64,000 nt of DNA from Mesostigma viride. Taxonomy: Eukaryota > Streptophyta > Mesostigmatophyceae > Mesostigmatales > Mesostigmataceae. The DNA is taken from contig RPFO01000156.1 in assembly GCA_009746045.1 (NCBI GenBank), positions 2,778,452-2,842,451 on the forward strand, read 5' to 3'. The translations under genes and the position numbers were made by a program. Shown piece by piece: positions 21,554-32,286 of this stretch (the first letter of the stretch is position 1; the number at the start of each line of letters is the position of its first letter). Under the pieces are notes generated by a model. It did not search any database. It was given only the letters and a program-made list of their open reading frames with translations, and was not told where the DNA came from.

Positions 21554-22664
21554 ATTGCGGAAGGAGCTGCATGTAAGGATTTGCACAGGCTCGCGTCGGG
21601 ATCCTCCGCCGCGAGACTGTGAGTCGGGATATGGCTGTTCGGGGCTCGTAAATCTCATGTGAATGCAACTGCAGCAATGAGAACTTTGGACTTTGTGCGT
21701 ATGCTCATGGGCACACCCGTATCTCATCGCCACCTGCATGGCAGAGTACGTGCGTGATCCTTGGCGGGAACAACGGTGCGAGTCTTGAGGCCTGCCCGGC
21801 CCCTGATAGCAGCTGCTGACTGGATTCTCGACTTCTGGTTGTCGCATGGATCGACAGCAAACAGTTGTCATGCACGGGCCGACTGACTATGCGGCCACAT
21901 CTATATTATTTGGCCGATTGGCACCATGCCATGGATGTCTAGTATTGGCTGTCTGCTGGAATGCACAATTGTCGGCCATACACATGCAAACTTGGGTGGA
22001 GCATTTCTGACTTGCCTTCTATCTGGCTACATGCATAGCCCATTCACCTGCATGCTATACTTGGCTGCTGGGCCGGAGAAAGCTAGTACGTAAATTCTGC
22101 GCCACCCAATAGTGATCATATAGTGTATACCTTAGGATATTTAATAAGTGAGACAACTCTTGTGCAGCTGGGAGTTTCTGATCAGCTGGGAGTGTTTACA
22201 CTTTATATACTACACAATTAAGTGACAGCTAAATATCTAAATGATAGTACTGCTCACAGTTTGGTTTTTCGCTGTGGGATGCACATGATCTTGTCAATGC
22301 TTGCCTAGACAACAAGCTAGATCAAAAGCAATGAAGCCATCCATTCACTATTCAGTGCACTTCACATAGACACCTGCTATAATTAAAAATGGCTAGGCAT
22401 CAGTATCATGCACTTATGTATGTGCATGTTCCGTAGAGAATATTTGTATTCGGGCATGCCACTTATCACTCTAGCACTATCAAACATGCGCAGATTACAG
22501 CTAGCCGGGCACAATTGGCGCTAGTACCAACCAGCTAGACACGGCGCGTCAGTGGGGCCCATGCACCCGCAGGGCTGCGGCCCGCACAGCCCGCGACGTA
22601 CCGGTCCACACCTCTTTACATGCATGGGCCGGCCGGGCCGGCCCAGCGGTTATAATTAAACGCC
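21554..22664. other. Spacer, no supportable gene
   Basis: AT-richer, with no long frames. TTTAATAAGTGAGACAACTC at 22139 repeats the AGTGAGACAAC word seen at 8108 and 13838. Confidence 0.5.
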
Positions 22665-22835
22665 GGGCTGCCGGCCCACACGTTCAGGGAGCAGCTAGTA
22701 GAAGACGCGATGGCAAGAGATGCACTTCTTCCCCACTGGGGGCCGGGGGGGATCGTGGTCATCTACAACCTGGGCACAACCAAGCACCGATCCGGTGCTC
22801 CGTGACTCCCCAGCGGGAGCACGAGTTTAATTAAA
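22665..22835 (+). mobile_element. LINE-I 3' end fragment
   Basis: TTCAGGGAGCAGCTAGTAGA encodes FREQLVED, matching the FKEQLVED block of LINE-I ORF2. It is followed by a shortened C-terminus and the LINE-I hairpin at 22795-22823 with a TTTAATTAA tail. This copy is highly diverged and internally deleted. Confidence 0.6.
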
Positions 22836-22879
22836 ATTTATTAGGTAATCACGGAGTACTTACCCCGATGAATGGATAT

Positions 22880-22990
22880 TAATTAATTAATTAATTAATA
22901 GACACGCGTGACTGCGTCACGTGAGCATAAGTCCTCACTCCTCAGTGGGAGGGGAACATGGGATGGAATGGATGGTGTAAGCTCATCACC
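22880..22990 (-). mobile_element. Hairpin tail of a third LINE-like family
   Basis: A TTAA run is followed by GACACGCGTGACTGCGTCAC, GTGAGCATAAGTCCTCA and GGGAGGGGAACATGG. The same block is at 59490-59575 (-), and its sense form is at 59412-59455 and 61785-61835 (+). In the best copy the hairpin is CACGTGAC-GCA-GTCACGTG. Confidence 0.55.
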
Positions 22991-23039
22991 GATGAATGGA
23001 TGATCGATTAATTAATTAATTAATTGCATGTCCCTTGGT

Positions 23040-23116
23040 TTGTTAGTTTAGGCATTAGATGGATAGAGGAGAATCGGAAGGATTGTTTGTCCATCCATCC
23101 ATTCATATGGGTTAAT
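23040..23116 (+). mobile_element. Old LINE-I tail, left half (right half 26123-26180)
   Basis: The run GATGGATAGAGGAGAATCGG to CCATCCATCCATTCATATGG is the LINE-I 3' UTR. Its hairpin (CTCCGTGACTCCCC at 26132 onward) and TTAA tail are on the far side of a younger LINE-I insertion. Confidence 0.7.
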
Positions 23117-23252
23117 TAATTAATTAATTAATTAGACTCGTGCTCCCGTTGGGGAGTCACGGAGCATTAACCCCGATGAATGGATGGATGGGTGCAAACA
23201 TTCCTACCGGTCTAATCTATCTACATTGGCTACATACTACATCTATCTAGCA

Positions 23253-25209
23253 ACGAGCCACGAGCCACGAGGTAGCCATGGCTGTCGGAGCTCATAACTT
23301 TTACGTTTGAGCCCCGAATTCAGCTGTGAATATCACAATCGCTTCGTCTTTCTTAGACGCACATGCTGATATAATTTTCCGAAGCTATAACGCAATATAT
23401 GACGAGCAAACGCCCCTTGCCGCAACGCAGCCTGGCGGCTGCGCTCGGCAATGAAAGTCCGTCTGCAGCTTCGGCAGCAGATTCGCCCTCAAGCCCGGAA
23501 GGCAACGGTGACACTAGTCGTGCACTGGTGGTTGCCCAGCCCCCTCACGGACTTGCCTCGCCCTCGGCATCGCCTGAGCCTAAACGCAGTCGCCCTGAGG
23601 ATCCGCCCCCTGACGAGCCGGGCTGGAAAGAAATCGACTTTGACGCCAAATCAGCTGCCTGGTGGACACAAGGCCAAGCAGATCCCATCGAGTTTATGAA
23701 AGCCGTGTTCTACGGGACGCGCACCTCGCTTCTTGCCCTGTGCAAGCACTTTTACGTCCAACATCGCATCATTTCGCCTACCCGTGGTGATTTCTTTGAG
23801 CCGGATCGCGGGTCCCGCTACTCCCGCCCCCGCCTTCAGCTCCTCGCCCTCTGCTGCCTCCTCGGGCGCTCTGTCGCCGAGATCTGGGCCCCCCCCTCCA
23901 CCTCCGAAATTCGCTCCCTCATCAACAAGGCCATCGCACAGCACGTGACACCCCTGGCCGCAGATGTGGCGGCCATGGGCGGCACGCTGGCTGCCGAGCT
24001 TCCCCTCCTCTCCTCCACCACCACCGCCACCTCCAAGCTCCTCGCCACCACCTCCACCACCACCGAAGCCCTCACGCCCAGCTCCTCGCCATCGACAAGC
24101 GCCTGCAGGACAATGCCATAGCCATCGAATGCTTGCAGAACACCGCCGGCATCACTGCCCAGGCGGTGAAGGACATCGCCGCTCGGCCAGCCCCTGCTGG
24201 CCCTGCCGGCGATGCTCCTCCCATCACCACCTGGGCGGACATGCTGAAGCAGCACGCCACCTCCACCACCTCCGCCGTCGCCGCCCAGCTTCAGCAGCAG
24301 ACGCTGGACCTCCGCGAGGAGGCCGAGCTCGCCAAGCGCAGCCTTAACGTCATAGTCAAGCACTTCGACCCGCTGCAGGACGAGACCTCCGAGACCCTTG
24401 CCCTGGCGTTTGAGAACAAAATCCTTGTCCCCATGGCTATCACTGGTAAGGGCAAGCCGCGGGGGGTGACCCGCCTTCCCCGCTCGCGGGGTAAGGCCGG
24501 CCCCTCCCCCTTGCTCCTCACCTTCGACACCATGGCGGATAAGATGGAGTTCCTCAAGTGTCGCAAGCGGCTTGGGGGGACCGCCTACACGCTGGACGAC
24601 GACTTGACCTTGACGCAGCAACAACGGCGACGGGAGTTATGGCCGACCTACCTCCAGCTTCGGCAGACGGCGGGGCAGAAGCCGGTCTACTGGAAGGGGG
24701 CGGACATCTACGTCGCCCACAAGCCCTGGCAGGCGACCCCTGCAACCCCAGCCACCCCAGCCACCCCAGCCTAGGGAATATATAGCAGTAGTGTAGACTA
24801 GAAAGCTTAGTGACGTGGCCATGTATGCCTACGTGATGGGCCCACACCCGCCCTTGCAATAGCCGTAGCAATGTCGAGTCATGCTTTGCCCATGCAGGGA
24901 GTTACTCCCTGCTGAGAGGCCATGTGTACCCTAGCTATAGCCTAGCCACATACCTTCCACCCCATATGTCATGCAGGCCTTCTAGGCCCTCTCCTCAAGC
25001 CCCCCCTGGGTGCCTGTGCTTGTTTAGGAGGCATGAACCATCATGGAGGTGCAGGTGCACCTAGTGCACCCAGAGCAGGTGATAGTTGTACATCCTACAC
25101 CTGCAGGTTGTCGCCCTGATTGTATTACAAACCCATAGATGCCCCTTTCTCAGGGCTATGTGTTACATATGCTCCCCACGGAGCTATGATTTTAATTAAT
25201 TAATTAATT
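23253..25209 (+). mobile_element. ORF1-only retroelement, copy B, near full length
   Basis: This copy is inserted in the 3' UTR of the LINE-I copy with target duplication ATCTAGCA (23245-23252 and 25210-25217). Its 5' leader (ACGAGCCACGAGCCACGAGG), ORF1, 3' UTR and hairpin with TTAA tail are colinear with copy A. It lacks only about 20 bases of the 5' end present in copy A. Confidence 0.9.
23399..24774 (+). pseudogene. ORF1-type protein of copy B, one frame change
   Basis: From ATG 23399 the N-terminal and middle parts are in one frame for 240 codons: SLAAALGNES, AAWWTQGQADPIEFMKAVFY, RPRLQLLALCCLLGR, then AQHVTPLAADVAAMGGTLAA. Near the Thr/Pro-rich linker (about 24010-24070) homology moves to the -1 frame, which continues to 24774: AQLLAIDKRLQDNAIAIECL, ITTWADMLKQH, RSLNVIVKHFD, AYTLDDDLTLTQQQRRRE and VYWKGADIYVAHKPWQ. 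Copy A makes the same frame change between these two parts. The protein is probably RNA-binding by analogy with LINE ORF1 proteins. Confidence 0.75.
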
Positions 25210-25269
25210 ATCTAGCAACATTCTAACTACATCATCTATCTAGGCAGCCGCACGCTGCCCTAGGGGGAG

Positions 25270-26122
25270 CTATCTAGCGTGCCTCCCGTGGGATTGCACA
25301 CGCGGGCGCTTCCCCACTGGGGGGGGCTCGTTGTCCTCTATGACCTGGGCCCACTTGGCCTTGTCCATCATCTTCTTCCAAATCACGGAGAGGCCGAGGC
25401 CCCACATGTCCTCTACTAGCTGTTCTTTGAAGGTGCGGGCCTTGCGGCGTCTAACATCACTGGGCCCAGCCCACGTCAGGAGGTGCCGGCCAGGCTGGGC
25501 TGGTCGCAGTCCTGCGGGGGGGCCACGTGAGGTGTCTACCTGATTGGTGCGAGCTAGGTGCCCTACTAGCTGCAGGCGGCGTTGCTTAATTGTGCTGGTG
25601 ATATAGGGCATGCCCTGGTACAGGTCCTCATTGCGGACATGAGCAGCATATCCTACTCTGAAAATGGAACGCAGCATGCTGGTGACCGCGCCGTCCAGCT
25701 TGCGGGCCAGGTCGGCGGTGAGGGTCCACGTCTCGGCGCCATACGTGAGAACAGGAAGGACGAGGACCTTGAACAGGTCCTGTTTCTCGATCTTGCCCAG
25801 GGGCTTGCGCCATAGGGCCCGGTACTGGCGTAAAGCGTGCCAGGCGAGGGAGATGCGGTGGTCCACATCCACCTCGCAGCTAGGGAGCAGGCTGCCCAGC
25901 AGCTTAACGCGGTCCCGATACAGGACTCGAGAGCCGTCTAGGAGATAGAGGGGCGGCGCTGAGGTGGTGAGCCCAACCGCCAGGGCCTCTGTCTTCTTGC
26001 TGACCTCAAGCCCCACTGCACGGGCCTCGAGAGCCAGGCAGTCAAGCCATGTCTGCACGTGCTCAGTGTCCTCAAAGAGGGTGGTGTCGTCTGCGTAAAT
26101 GATGTCTGCCAGCCGAATCTCC
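25270..26122 (-). pseudogene. LINE-I ORF2, C-terminal half of reverse transcriptase
   Basis: This is the best-preserved LINE-I coding segment, open throughout on the minus strand. It begins mid-domain with EIRLADIIYADDTTLFEDTE (catalytic YADD), then GLEVSKKTEALAVGL, YRDRVKLLGSLLPS, RISLAWHALRQYRALWRKPL, VLTYGAETWTLTADLARKLD and the post-RT region RRLQLVGHLARTNQ. It ends near RTFKEQLVEDMWGLGLSVIW and a PPPVGKRPR tail. The order YADD, then TYGAETWTL, then QRRL-GH-AR is typical of LINE ORF2 proteins. I cannot assign the clade because the endonuclease end is missing. The copy cannot be functional because its N-terminal part was never inserted. Confidence 0.85.
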
Positions 26123-26180
26123 GGGTTAATACTCCGTGACTCCCCATGCAATGGGAGCACATGTTGAATTGATTAATTAA

Positions 26181-26571
26181 CTACTGCACTTCTGTACACC
26201 CAACTTAGTCCACATGCGACATCACGCATTGGATCACTAAACGGCAAACTCATGATTATTATAGCTCAACCTTGTGTAGCTCCCTCACCGCAGGGGCCAT
26301 TCGTCAAATGCGCTGAAAAGCCTACTTTGCCATATTCCTTCCCATTACAAGTCAGTCTCCCCTTGACCAGCAAGATGGCTTTTCCAAGGTGTTCCCAACA
26401 AGCCTAGGGTGGCACAAGCATGAAAGCACAATATGCGCGTAGTTGCCTTGTAGCCACTATACAACCCGGCGAGGCCCAGTGGCGCAAGCCTGGTGGTGTA
26501 AGCCTGCACAACCCATGAAGCTGGCCACCAAGCATATCCCGCTCCCCTTTACGCAGCTTCCCTTTAAGCGG
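26181..26571. other. Spacer, nothing recognised
   Basis: No gene and no repeat that I can match elsewhere in the window. Confidence 0.5.
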
Positions 26572-26580
26572 CTATTATAT

Positions 26581-27259
26581 TCTGATCAGACACTCCGCAA
26601 AGGTGAAAACCTTTGCGTTCAGTGCCGGGCCGCGGAAAACGCGGAAAACGCGATCTACAAATGAATCCGACCTGAATCGAACTGGGGACCTCTCGCACCA
26701 AATTTTGCTGACAATAGGACGGACGTCTCCGGTTACCATGGCATCGCCAACTTACACCTACAGTCATCCGCAAAATTTCTCCTGTCCGGGGAGTGATGCA
26801 AGCCTTTCGGATTTGGTACTAGATAAATCACTCGAGATCTGTGTGTAGGAGTACTACACACGTGTCTGCACGCGAGACTTGTTCAGTCTCGCACCGTGAG
26901 ACGGGCTGAACACGGCTGAAACCTTCTCTCGAAGGGGGCGTAGCCGGTACTATCGAAATCAGCCAAGCGTATATTCTGATCAGACACTCCGCAAAGGTGA
27001 AAACCTTTGCGTTCAGTGCCGGGCCGCGGAAAACGCGGAAAACGCGATCTACAAATGAATCCGACCTGAATCGAACTGGGGACCTCTCGCACCAAATTTT
27101 GCTGACAATAGGACGGACGTCTCCGGTTACCATGGCATCGCCAACTTACACCTACAGTCATCCGCAAAATTTCTCCTGTCCGGGGAGTGATGCAAGCCTT
27201 TCGGATTTGGTACTAGATAAATCACTCGAGATCTGTGTGTAGGAGTACTACACACGTGT
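26581..27259. mobile_element. Two direct copies of a 269-bp repeat with 125-bp linker
   Basis: The units 26581-26849 and 26975-27243 appear identical, each starting TCTGATCAGACACTCCGCAA. Each is followed by the same 16 bases AGTACTACACACGTGT. The whole block is flanked by CTATTATAT (26572-26580 and 27260-27268), so it looks like one insertion. The minus strand contains AGTTCGATTCA, 9 of 11 matches to a tRNA B box, so a tRNA-derived SINE dimer is possible. A miniature LTR-type element is the alternative. The conserved 81-codon frame inside is explained by identity, not selection. Confidence 0.75.
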
Positions 27260-27283
27260 CTATTATATTGTACACGGTAGTGA

Positions 27284-29161
27284 CTACCGTGATTCCTCCA
27301 GCTCGTCGTCATCAACCACGTGAGCACGCTCGCGCGTCGGCAGGGTATCTGGAGCCTCGGCCACCTCCCTGCCACCCCCCTGCTTCGAGCTCCCAATTTT
27401 CGTCTCCGGATACTCCCCCACTAGCCCTTCTGGCTGTTCAACCATGGTTGAACAACCAATCCCATCACCCCCCTCACTCCCGCCACACCTGTCACTCCCA
27501 TCCGCCCCCTCACTACCGCCACCCCCGTCACCCCAATCAGGAACATCAGCCGCATCACTCCCATCACCATCACTTGAATCAGCATTTGAATCGCCCGAGG
27601 CTGAACTGCATGAGGCCAAACCGCCTGCACTTGCAGGAACTTCCCCATCCTGCCCTGGCTCCCTCCCCCCCCCCTCCCACACACCCAACATCCCCTCAAT
27701 CGCCCCGCACATGCGCCGCGCATCCACCAGCCCCCGCAGCACCCCCTCCATGATGTGGCAAGACCCCTCCACCGCCCGATCCACCGCCGCGTCCCCCTCC
27801 CCCCGCCGCATGAGCCGCAACACCGCGTTCTCCCTCGTGGCTCGCACACGCGTCACCCACGCCTCGCACCGCGCCTCTTCTGCTTCCGAACGCGCTTGCT
27901 CGGCCTCGGCATGTGCCTCCACCAGCTGGGACTCCAGCGCCTTCCTTTCGAGCGTCAGGGCTTGGACAGCACGGCGCGCGTCCCCGGCCTCCCGCTCCGC
28001 CTTGCCCGCGCGCCGCTCCAGCGCACCCTGCGCCTCCCTGGCCTCCTCCAGCTGACTCGTGAGAAGATGGATCTTGTGCTCGGCCAGCACGAGCCGTTTG
28101 GAGCCGTTGACGGACGCCAGCTTGGCCGCGCGCTTGGCCTGCGCCAGCTGGCGCTCCGCGTTCAGCGCGCGCTCCTTCAACGCCGCCGCGTCCTCCGCGC
28201 TATTCTTAGCGGCCAGGCTCTGCGGCTCAGATGACTCCCCCGCAGGGGCATCTTCTACAGAACGGCCAGCGACCGCCTTGGACCGGCCACGTGGGAGCAA
28301 TCCTTGCTTGTTATTGGAGCTATTCTTGCCGTGCGGACCGTGTCTCATGGGGCGTGGGTCGGGTGAAAAACGAGAGTAGGGACTACCGGTCTCACTCTGG
28401 CCTGAGGGGCAGGCCGACGGAAGCAGGATCGGTGAGTTTGTGGCAGAAAACTCTGCCACACCCTGCTGGTCGCATGCTGACAGGTGGCCATTGTCGCCTC
28501 CCCCAGAGTAGTCCCCGCATGAACTTTCAGCCCGCAGGCCGCGGCAATGCTTGCAGGAGCTGCGCCCGGCGGCGACATCGAAGCTCAACAGAGAGTATAG
28601 CTGCTCCACCTGTTCCAGCACCTTGGCCAGGAAAGCATCTGTGATTGTTTCAATGCCGCCGAAGTCGGCATCCAACTGGCTGATCCGGCTGTCGGTGGAC
28701 TGCTTGAAGTCTTGCAGGCTTGACATCAGCTTGTCCAGATGGCGAACAGAGCCATCGACGGGCCTCGCAAGCTGTTTGGCGGCTCGACTGGTCGTCGCGG
28801 AGGAGCTTGACTCGTCCAGGTCTTCCCGGAGAACCGTCGAGCAAGCGCTGGGTGAGGCATGCTCCACGTCGTTGCGAGCGTGCCCTGACGGCAGAGCAAC
28901 GTCTTCATCCTGTACCGATCGCGGAGGAGCCACGCAGCGTCTACTGTGTCCATAGACGTTGGCAGCCACGTATGGCGGAGGAGCAGAACCCTCTGGAGAA
29001 TCCATTTCCCCCCTTTGTTTTTTCGTCAAAACTTGGGGAACTCCCGCCTGTCTGCGAAGCAGTAGCTGTGTTATTTCCCGCTCGATGTCGTAGCAGCGTG
29101 CGGCATCGTCGAGGAGGTGGCTACTGAAGGACGCCACATTTGACTTGTCGGGCGACTCCAT
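27284..29161 (-). CDS. Unrecognised coiled-coil protein, 625 residues
   Basis: A single open frame runs from ATG 29161 (MESPDKSNVASF). I do not recognise the family. The N-terminal third is Ser-rich with a short helical stretch (RCYDIEREITQLLLRRQ, about residues 22-38). Around 160-205 a segment with HLDKLMSSLQDFKQSTDSRI spacing could be helical. A CKHC motif sits near residue 212. From about 330 to 450 there is a long Ala/Glu/Arg-rich coiled coil (AERQLAQAKRAAKLAS ... ALERRAGKAEREAGDARRAV ... ESQLVEAHAEAEQARSEAEE). The C-terminal part is Gly/Asp/Ser-rich and low complexity. No membrane segment is apparent. The GC-rich codon use fits a resident gene. It is divergent from the condensin gene, with about 890 bp between start codons. 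Its 3' end lies 16 bp from the flank of the 269-bp repeat insertion. Confidence 0.7.
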   Translation of the reverse strand: MESPDKSNVASFSSHLLDDAARCYDIEREITQLLLRRQAGVPQVLTKKQRGEMDSPEGSAPPPYVAANVYGHSRRCVAPPRSVQDEDVALPSGHARNDVEHASPSACSTVLREDLDESSSSATTSRAAKQLARPVDGSVRHLDKLMSSLQDFKQSTDSRISQLDADFGGIETITDAFLAKVLEQVEQLYSLLSFDVAAGRSSCKHCRGLRAESSCGDYSGGGDNGHLSACDQQGVAEFSATNSPILLPSACPSGQSETGSPYSRFSPDPRPMRHGPHGKNSSNNKQGLLPRGRSKAVAGRSVEDAPAGESSEPQSLAAKNSAEDAAALKERALNAERQLAQAKRAAKLASVNGSKRLVLAEHKIHLLTSQLEEAREAQGALERRAGKAEREAGDARRAVQALTLERKALESQLVEAHAEAEQARSEAEEARCEAWVTRVRATRENAVLRLMRRGEGDAAVDRAVEGSCHIMEGVLRGLVDARRMCGAIEGMLGVWEGGGREPGQDGEVPASAGGLASCSSASGDSNADSSDGDGSDAADVPDWGDGGGGSEGADGSDRCGGSEGGDGIGCSTMVEQPEGLVGEYPETKIGSSKQGGGREVAEAPDTLPTRERAHVVDDDELEESR

Positions 29162-30053
29162 TTCAGGACCTCACCACCACTCCTTGAGAGTAGACGGTTT
29201 CAAAGTTTTTTACTGACGTTGCTACGTCGTTAACGCCTTTTTACTATAGAATTTTCCCCTCTTTGGGGCACCTATGCAAATCCTGTGGTCATTTACAGTC
29301 GTAGGTATATATGTGTCAAATCGGACATGAATCGGGGATATAATGCGAATTTGCCGCACTAGCGGTGCAGCGGGTATGGCCGACGTCGAACCACCGGAAT
29401 CCGTCGAGGTGAAATGCGGCGCTACAGTAGAAGTCCGTAGCCTAAAAGAAGAGCACTAGCTGCGCCATGTTTATTGATTTCCCCCTCGTTCCTGCAAGGC
29501 CCAAGAGCTGGCCATGTTGCTGTTTGAAGACCGCGCGCACTCTGCTTTGCTAACGGCAAGGTCGCCGTGATTGTGATTCTGATTGGTTTCTCCCTTTGTG
29601 TCAACCAGTTGTTTTGGAGATGTTGCGTGTGGTTAACACTCTCTGCTCCAGATTGTTTCTACTATATTTGGACACTTTTACTATACTCGTTGTTGTTGTT
29701 GTTGTGTCCCAACGCCGCCCATGGGCAGCAGAGAATCTTCATCTATAGTGGCCGAGGGCCGGGAGATACTATACTCGTATCACCCGAATGAAACAAATAT
29801 TGACTCCTGTCCTTAAGAATCCGTATCGGTATCCGTACTCTCTGAACGCACAGAAGCTAGCCGTTCTCGGTTTGATGGGAGCTATTGCGTTTCAAAAACC
29901 CCGCCACGCTATTATCTCAATGGCGATGGCAGACAGGAGAACCGTTGAATTCTTGAAGCAGGCGTGCATGGATTACCGGAAAACGTAGGATGAGGCCGGA
30001 CCTCTAAAGATAGCCGCAATTTTCACGTTGGTCTTTTGCCTTCTGCTGTGACC
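29162..30053. promoter_or_regulatory. Divergent intergenic region of coiled-coil gene and condensin gene
   Basis: This must hold both promoters, but no TATA box or known element can be called with confidence. The segment 29690-29775 is a copy of the GTT-run/CCCACGCCGC repeat found at 16965-17650. A 66-codon frame from ATG 29788 (MKQILTPVLKNPYRYPYSLN...) ends at 29988, 66 bp before the condensin start. It may be an upstream ORF or chance. Confidence 0.4.
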
Positions 30054-32242
30054 ATGCCTATGGACTTTGTCATCCCGAGCAGGCTTGAGGACCTTGCCTC
30101 AACCTGCGAGGATGATTCAGAAATTAGAGATGATGATAATCTTCGAGTCAAGGAGATGGTGGATATTGAAAATTTGTCCGACTCCGACTCCAAGGACCTT
30201 GTGGACAGTAAGTTTGCCTGTTTGACGGTAATTTTGGCAGCGATATAGCCTTGTTTTCTTTTTTCCCCTGCGGTCTCATCAACGCATTCGTGACGGGTGC
30301 GTGGCCAACGTTGCGCAGAAACTGTTTTCGACCTTTGCGAGAACGACGTGCTCTGTATTGCGGAGCAAGAAGTTTTTGACCAGGTCTACTGGCTTACAAG
30401 GTAACGTGGAACCCCAGCCTGGCCTGCTTCGTATAGCACCGTGGATGCTTTTACGTTGCCCCAAGCAACAGAGTTATTGAATGTTTCCGAACTTCACCTA
30501 CAGTCGCGGAAAGGCATGGGAATCGAATAGTGTCTCACAATTACTTGAACCGTGTCCTTTCTCGCTGGCCCTGTATCCACGCCTCAGGCGCTTCCCGAAC
30601 CTGCGTGGGCTCGAAAAGAGCCGTCTTGTGGACGGCTTATGCTCAAACCTCTCGGTGCTGACGACTTCGTTGGCGGGCTTAATGAGGTCGGCCCAGAGGG
30701 ATGCGGATCCAGCAGCTGCTAATGCGTCCATCGTTTCTCACCGCACCGCCCTGAAGGTGTATGTGTTCTTCCTTCGGCACCTCACGGAGGCGGCCCAGAA
30801 TGAGCAGGCGGAATCTGAGGAGCAAGAAGCCGCCACTGCGAGCGTGGCCCCAACTGGGAAGGTAGATTGAGATTACAAGGCCTCTGCCGTTGGGCATGGG
30901 GAATCGGGCATGTCCATAGACTTTCAGCTGCTTATCTCGTAGCAATCACTAGGATTGCCTGTCTAGTCCCATCTCGCCACACCACCCTATAGTTCCCTAC
31001 CTCCTCCCTTGGACTACCACACAAATTTTCTTGTGCAGCTCATAACAGTGCCCTGTACTCCCAACAACAACACATTCTTGACTGCCTTGCATTCAACAAC
31101 AAACCCACGGAACCCCCCTGGCAGGGCCGTGCCAAGAGGCCCAAGGCATCGGCGTCAGGTGGCGGGTGGGACTGGGCCAAGCACCGCGAGCGTGTGGCGG
31201 AAAAGCTGGCGTCCGCACTGGAGTGCGACCTGTGGGCACTCTACCGCATGCAGGCGCCCGAGGAGGCCTTTCTGCAGCTGTTCATAAAGTGAGTTGTTGC
31301 CATATCTTTGACAAAGTACCGCAAGTTTTGTTGTTGTGTGTTTGTTATAAGGTTGGGTAGTATACCACAGAAGATTGGTGTAATAGATAATGCACGCAGG
31401 CGCCCGAGGACGCCTTTCTGCAGCTGTTTATAAAGCGGGTTGTTGCCATTTACAACAAATTGCTGCGAGTTTTGTTGTTGTATGTTGTTAATTGGTGTGC
31501 AGCTGTAAGGTAATCAATCATGCACGTGTATTACTTTTCATGCGGTTGGGTAGTAGATCGGTGTGATAGATAATGCTTGTGTAAATCCCAGGCGGCATTT
31601 AAAACTATGCGTATATATCAATTCTGGCATCTGTAGCATCTCTTCTATTGCGCAGCTAATGGTTACCTCTGATGTTGCCCATGGAGAGTTGCCGGGATTA
31701 TCAGCATGCGACTGACATGGTACCTGTTTGCTGCATGCATGTAATTTTCCTCAGCAAGGCCCCTGGCCAGCTGGTCACATCGCCCCTGGCCTGTCAGCAG
31801 CCGTACAAGTGATGACCTATGTTGTGTGTTCATATCTTGGAGGGGCGGTCCTAGCTTAATGCAGATGCTTGCAAGCGTGAAATCAAAGAATGCCAAAAGA
31901 AGTGCATGTTTACGATCTCGTCATGTGTGCTGCACCCTGCCGTGATACATGGTACAAGCTGCCAGGTATATGGATTTGCTAGCATTGTGACACTGCACTG
32001 TGAGCAAGCAAATACAATTACCATCACCTCGCTGGGGAACTTGGGGAGAACGTGCACTAGACTGGCAGATCCCAGCTAGAGCTTCAGTGGTTTAATAGAG
32101 GCGGATGCATAACCAGTAATGTCGTGGCAAACACATTCCTGTTTATGCATTTCACAGCTTCCCTGCCCTTGCCTAAACCCTCTCCCTCCCCCCCGACACA
32201 CACCCCACCCCCTTCCCTGGCCCACGCTCCTCCCCACTTAAA

Positions 32243-32286
<44 letters not shown>

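Larger units (their letters stand above)
23117..26122 (-). mobile_element. LINE-I copy, 5'-truncated, carrying a nested element
   Basis: This copy is bounded by GGGTTAAT at 23109-23116 and 26123-26130. Without the nested ORF1-only element it is about 1.04 kb: ORF2 C-terminal half (25270-26122), 3' UTR, CACCCATCCATCC run, hairpin (23140-23167) and TTAA tail. It has landed in the 3' UTR of an older, oppositely oriented LINE-I copy. Confidence 0.9.

Noticed and set aside
23117-26180. Twin-priming inversion of one LINE-I insertion
   Set aside because: The minus-strand copy has its own complete tail and the GGGTTAAT duplication, so two separate insertions explain the head-on arrangement.
26577-27268. 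Solid LTR retrotransposon (TRIM) call for the paired 269-bp units
   Set aside because: Ends are not TG...CA, the duplication is 7-9 bp, and no convincing primer-binding site or polypurine tract is visible. Kept only as an alternative.
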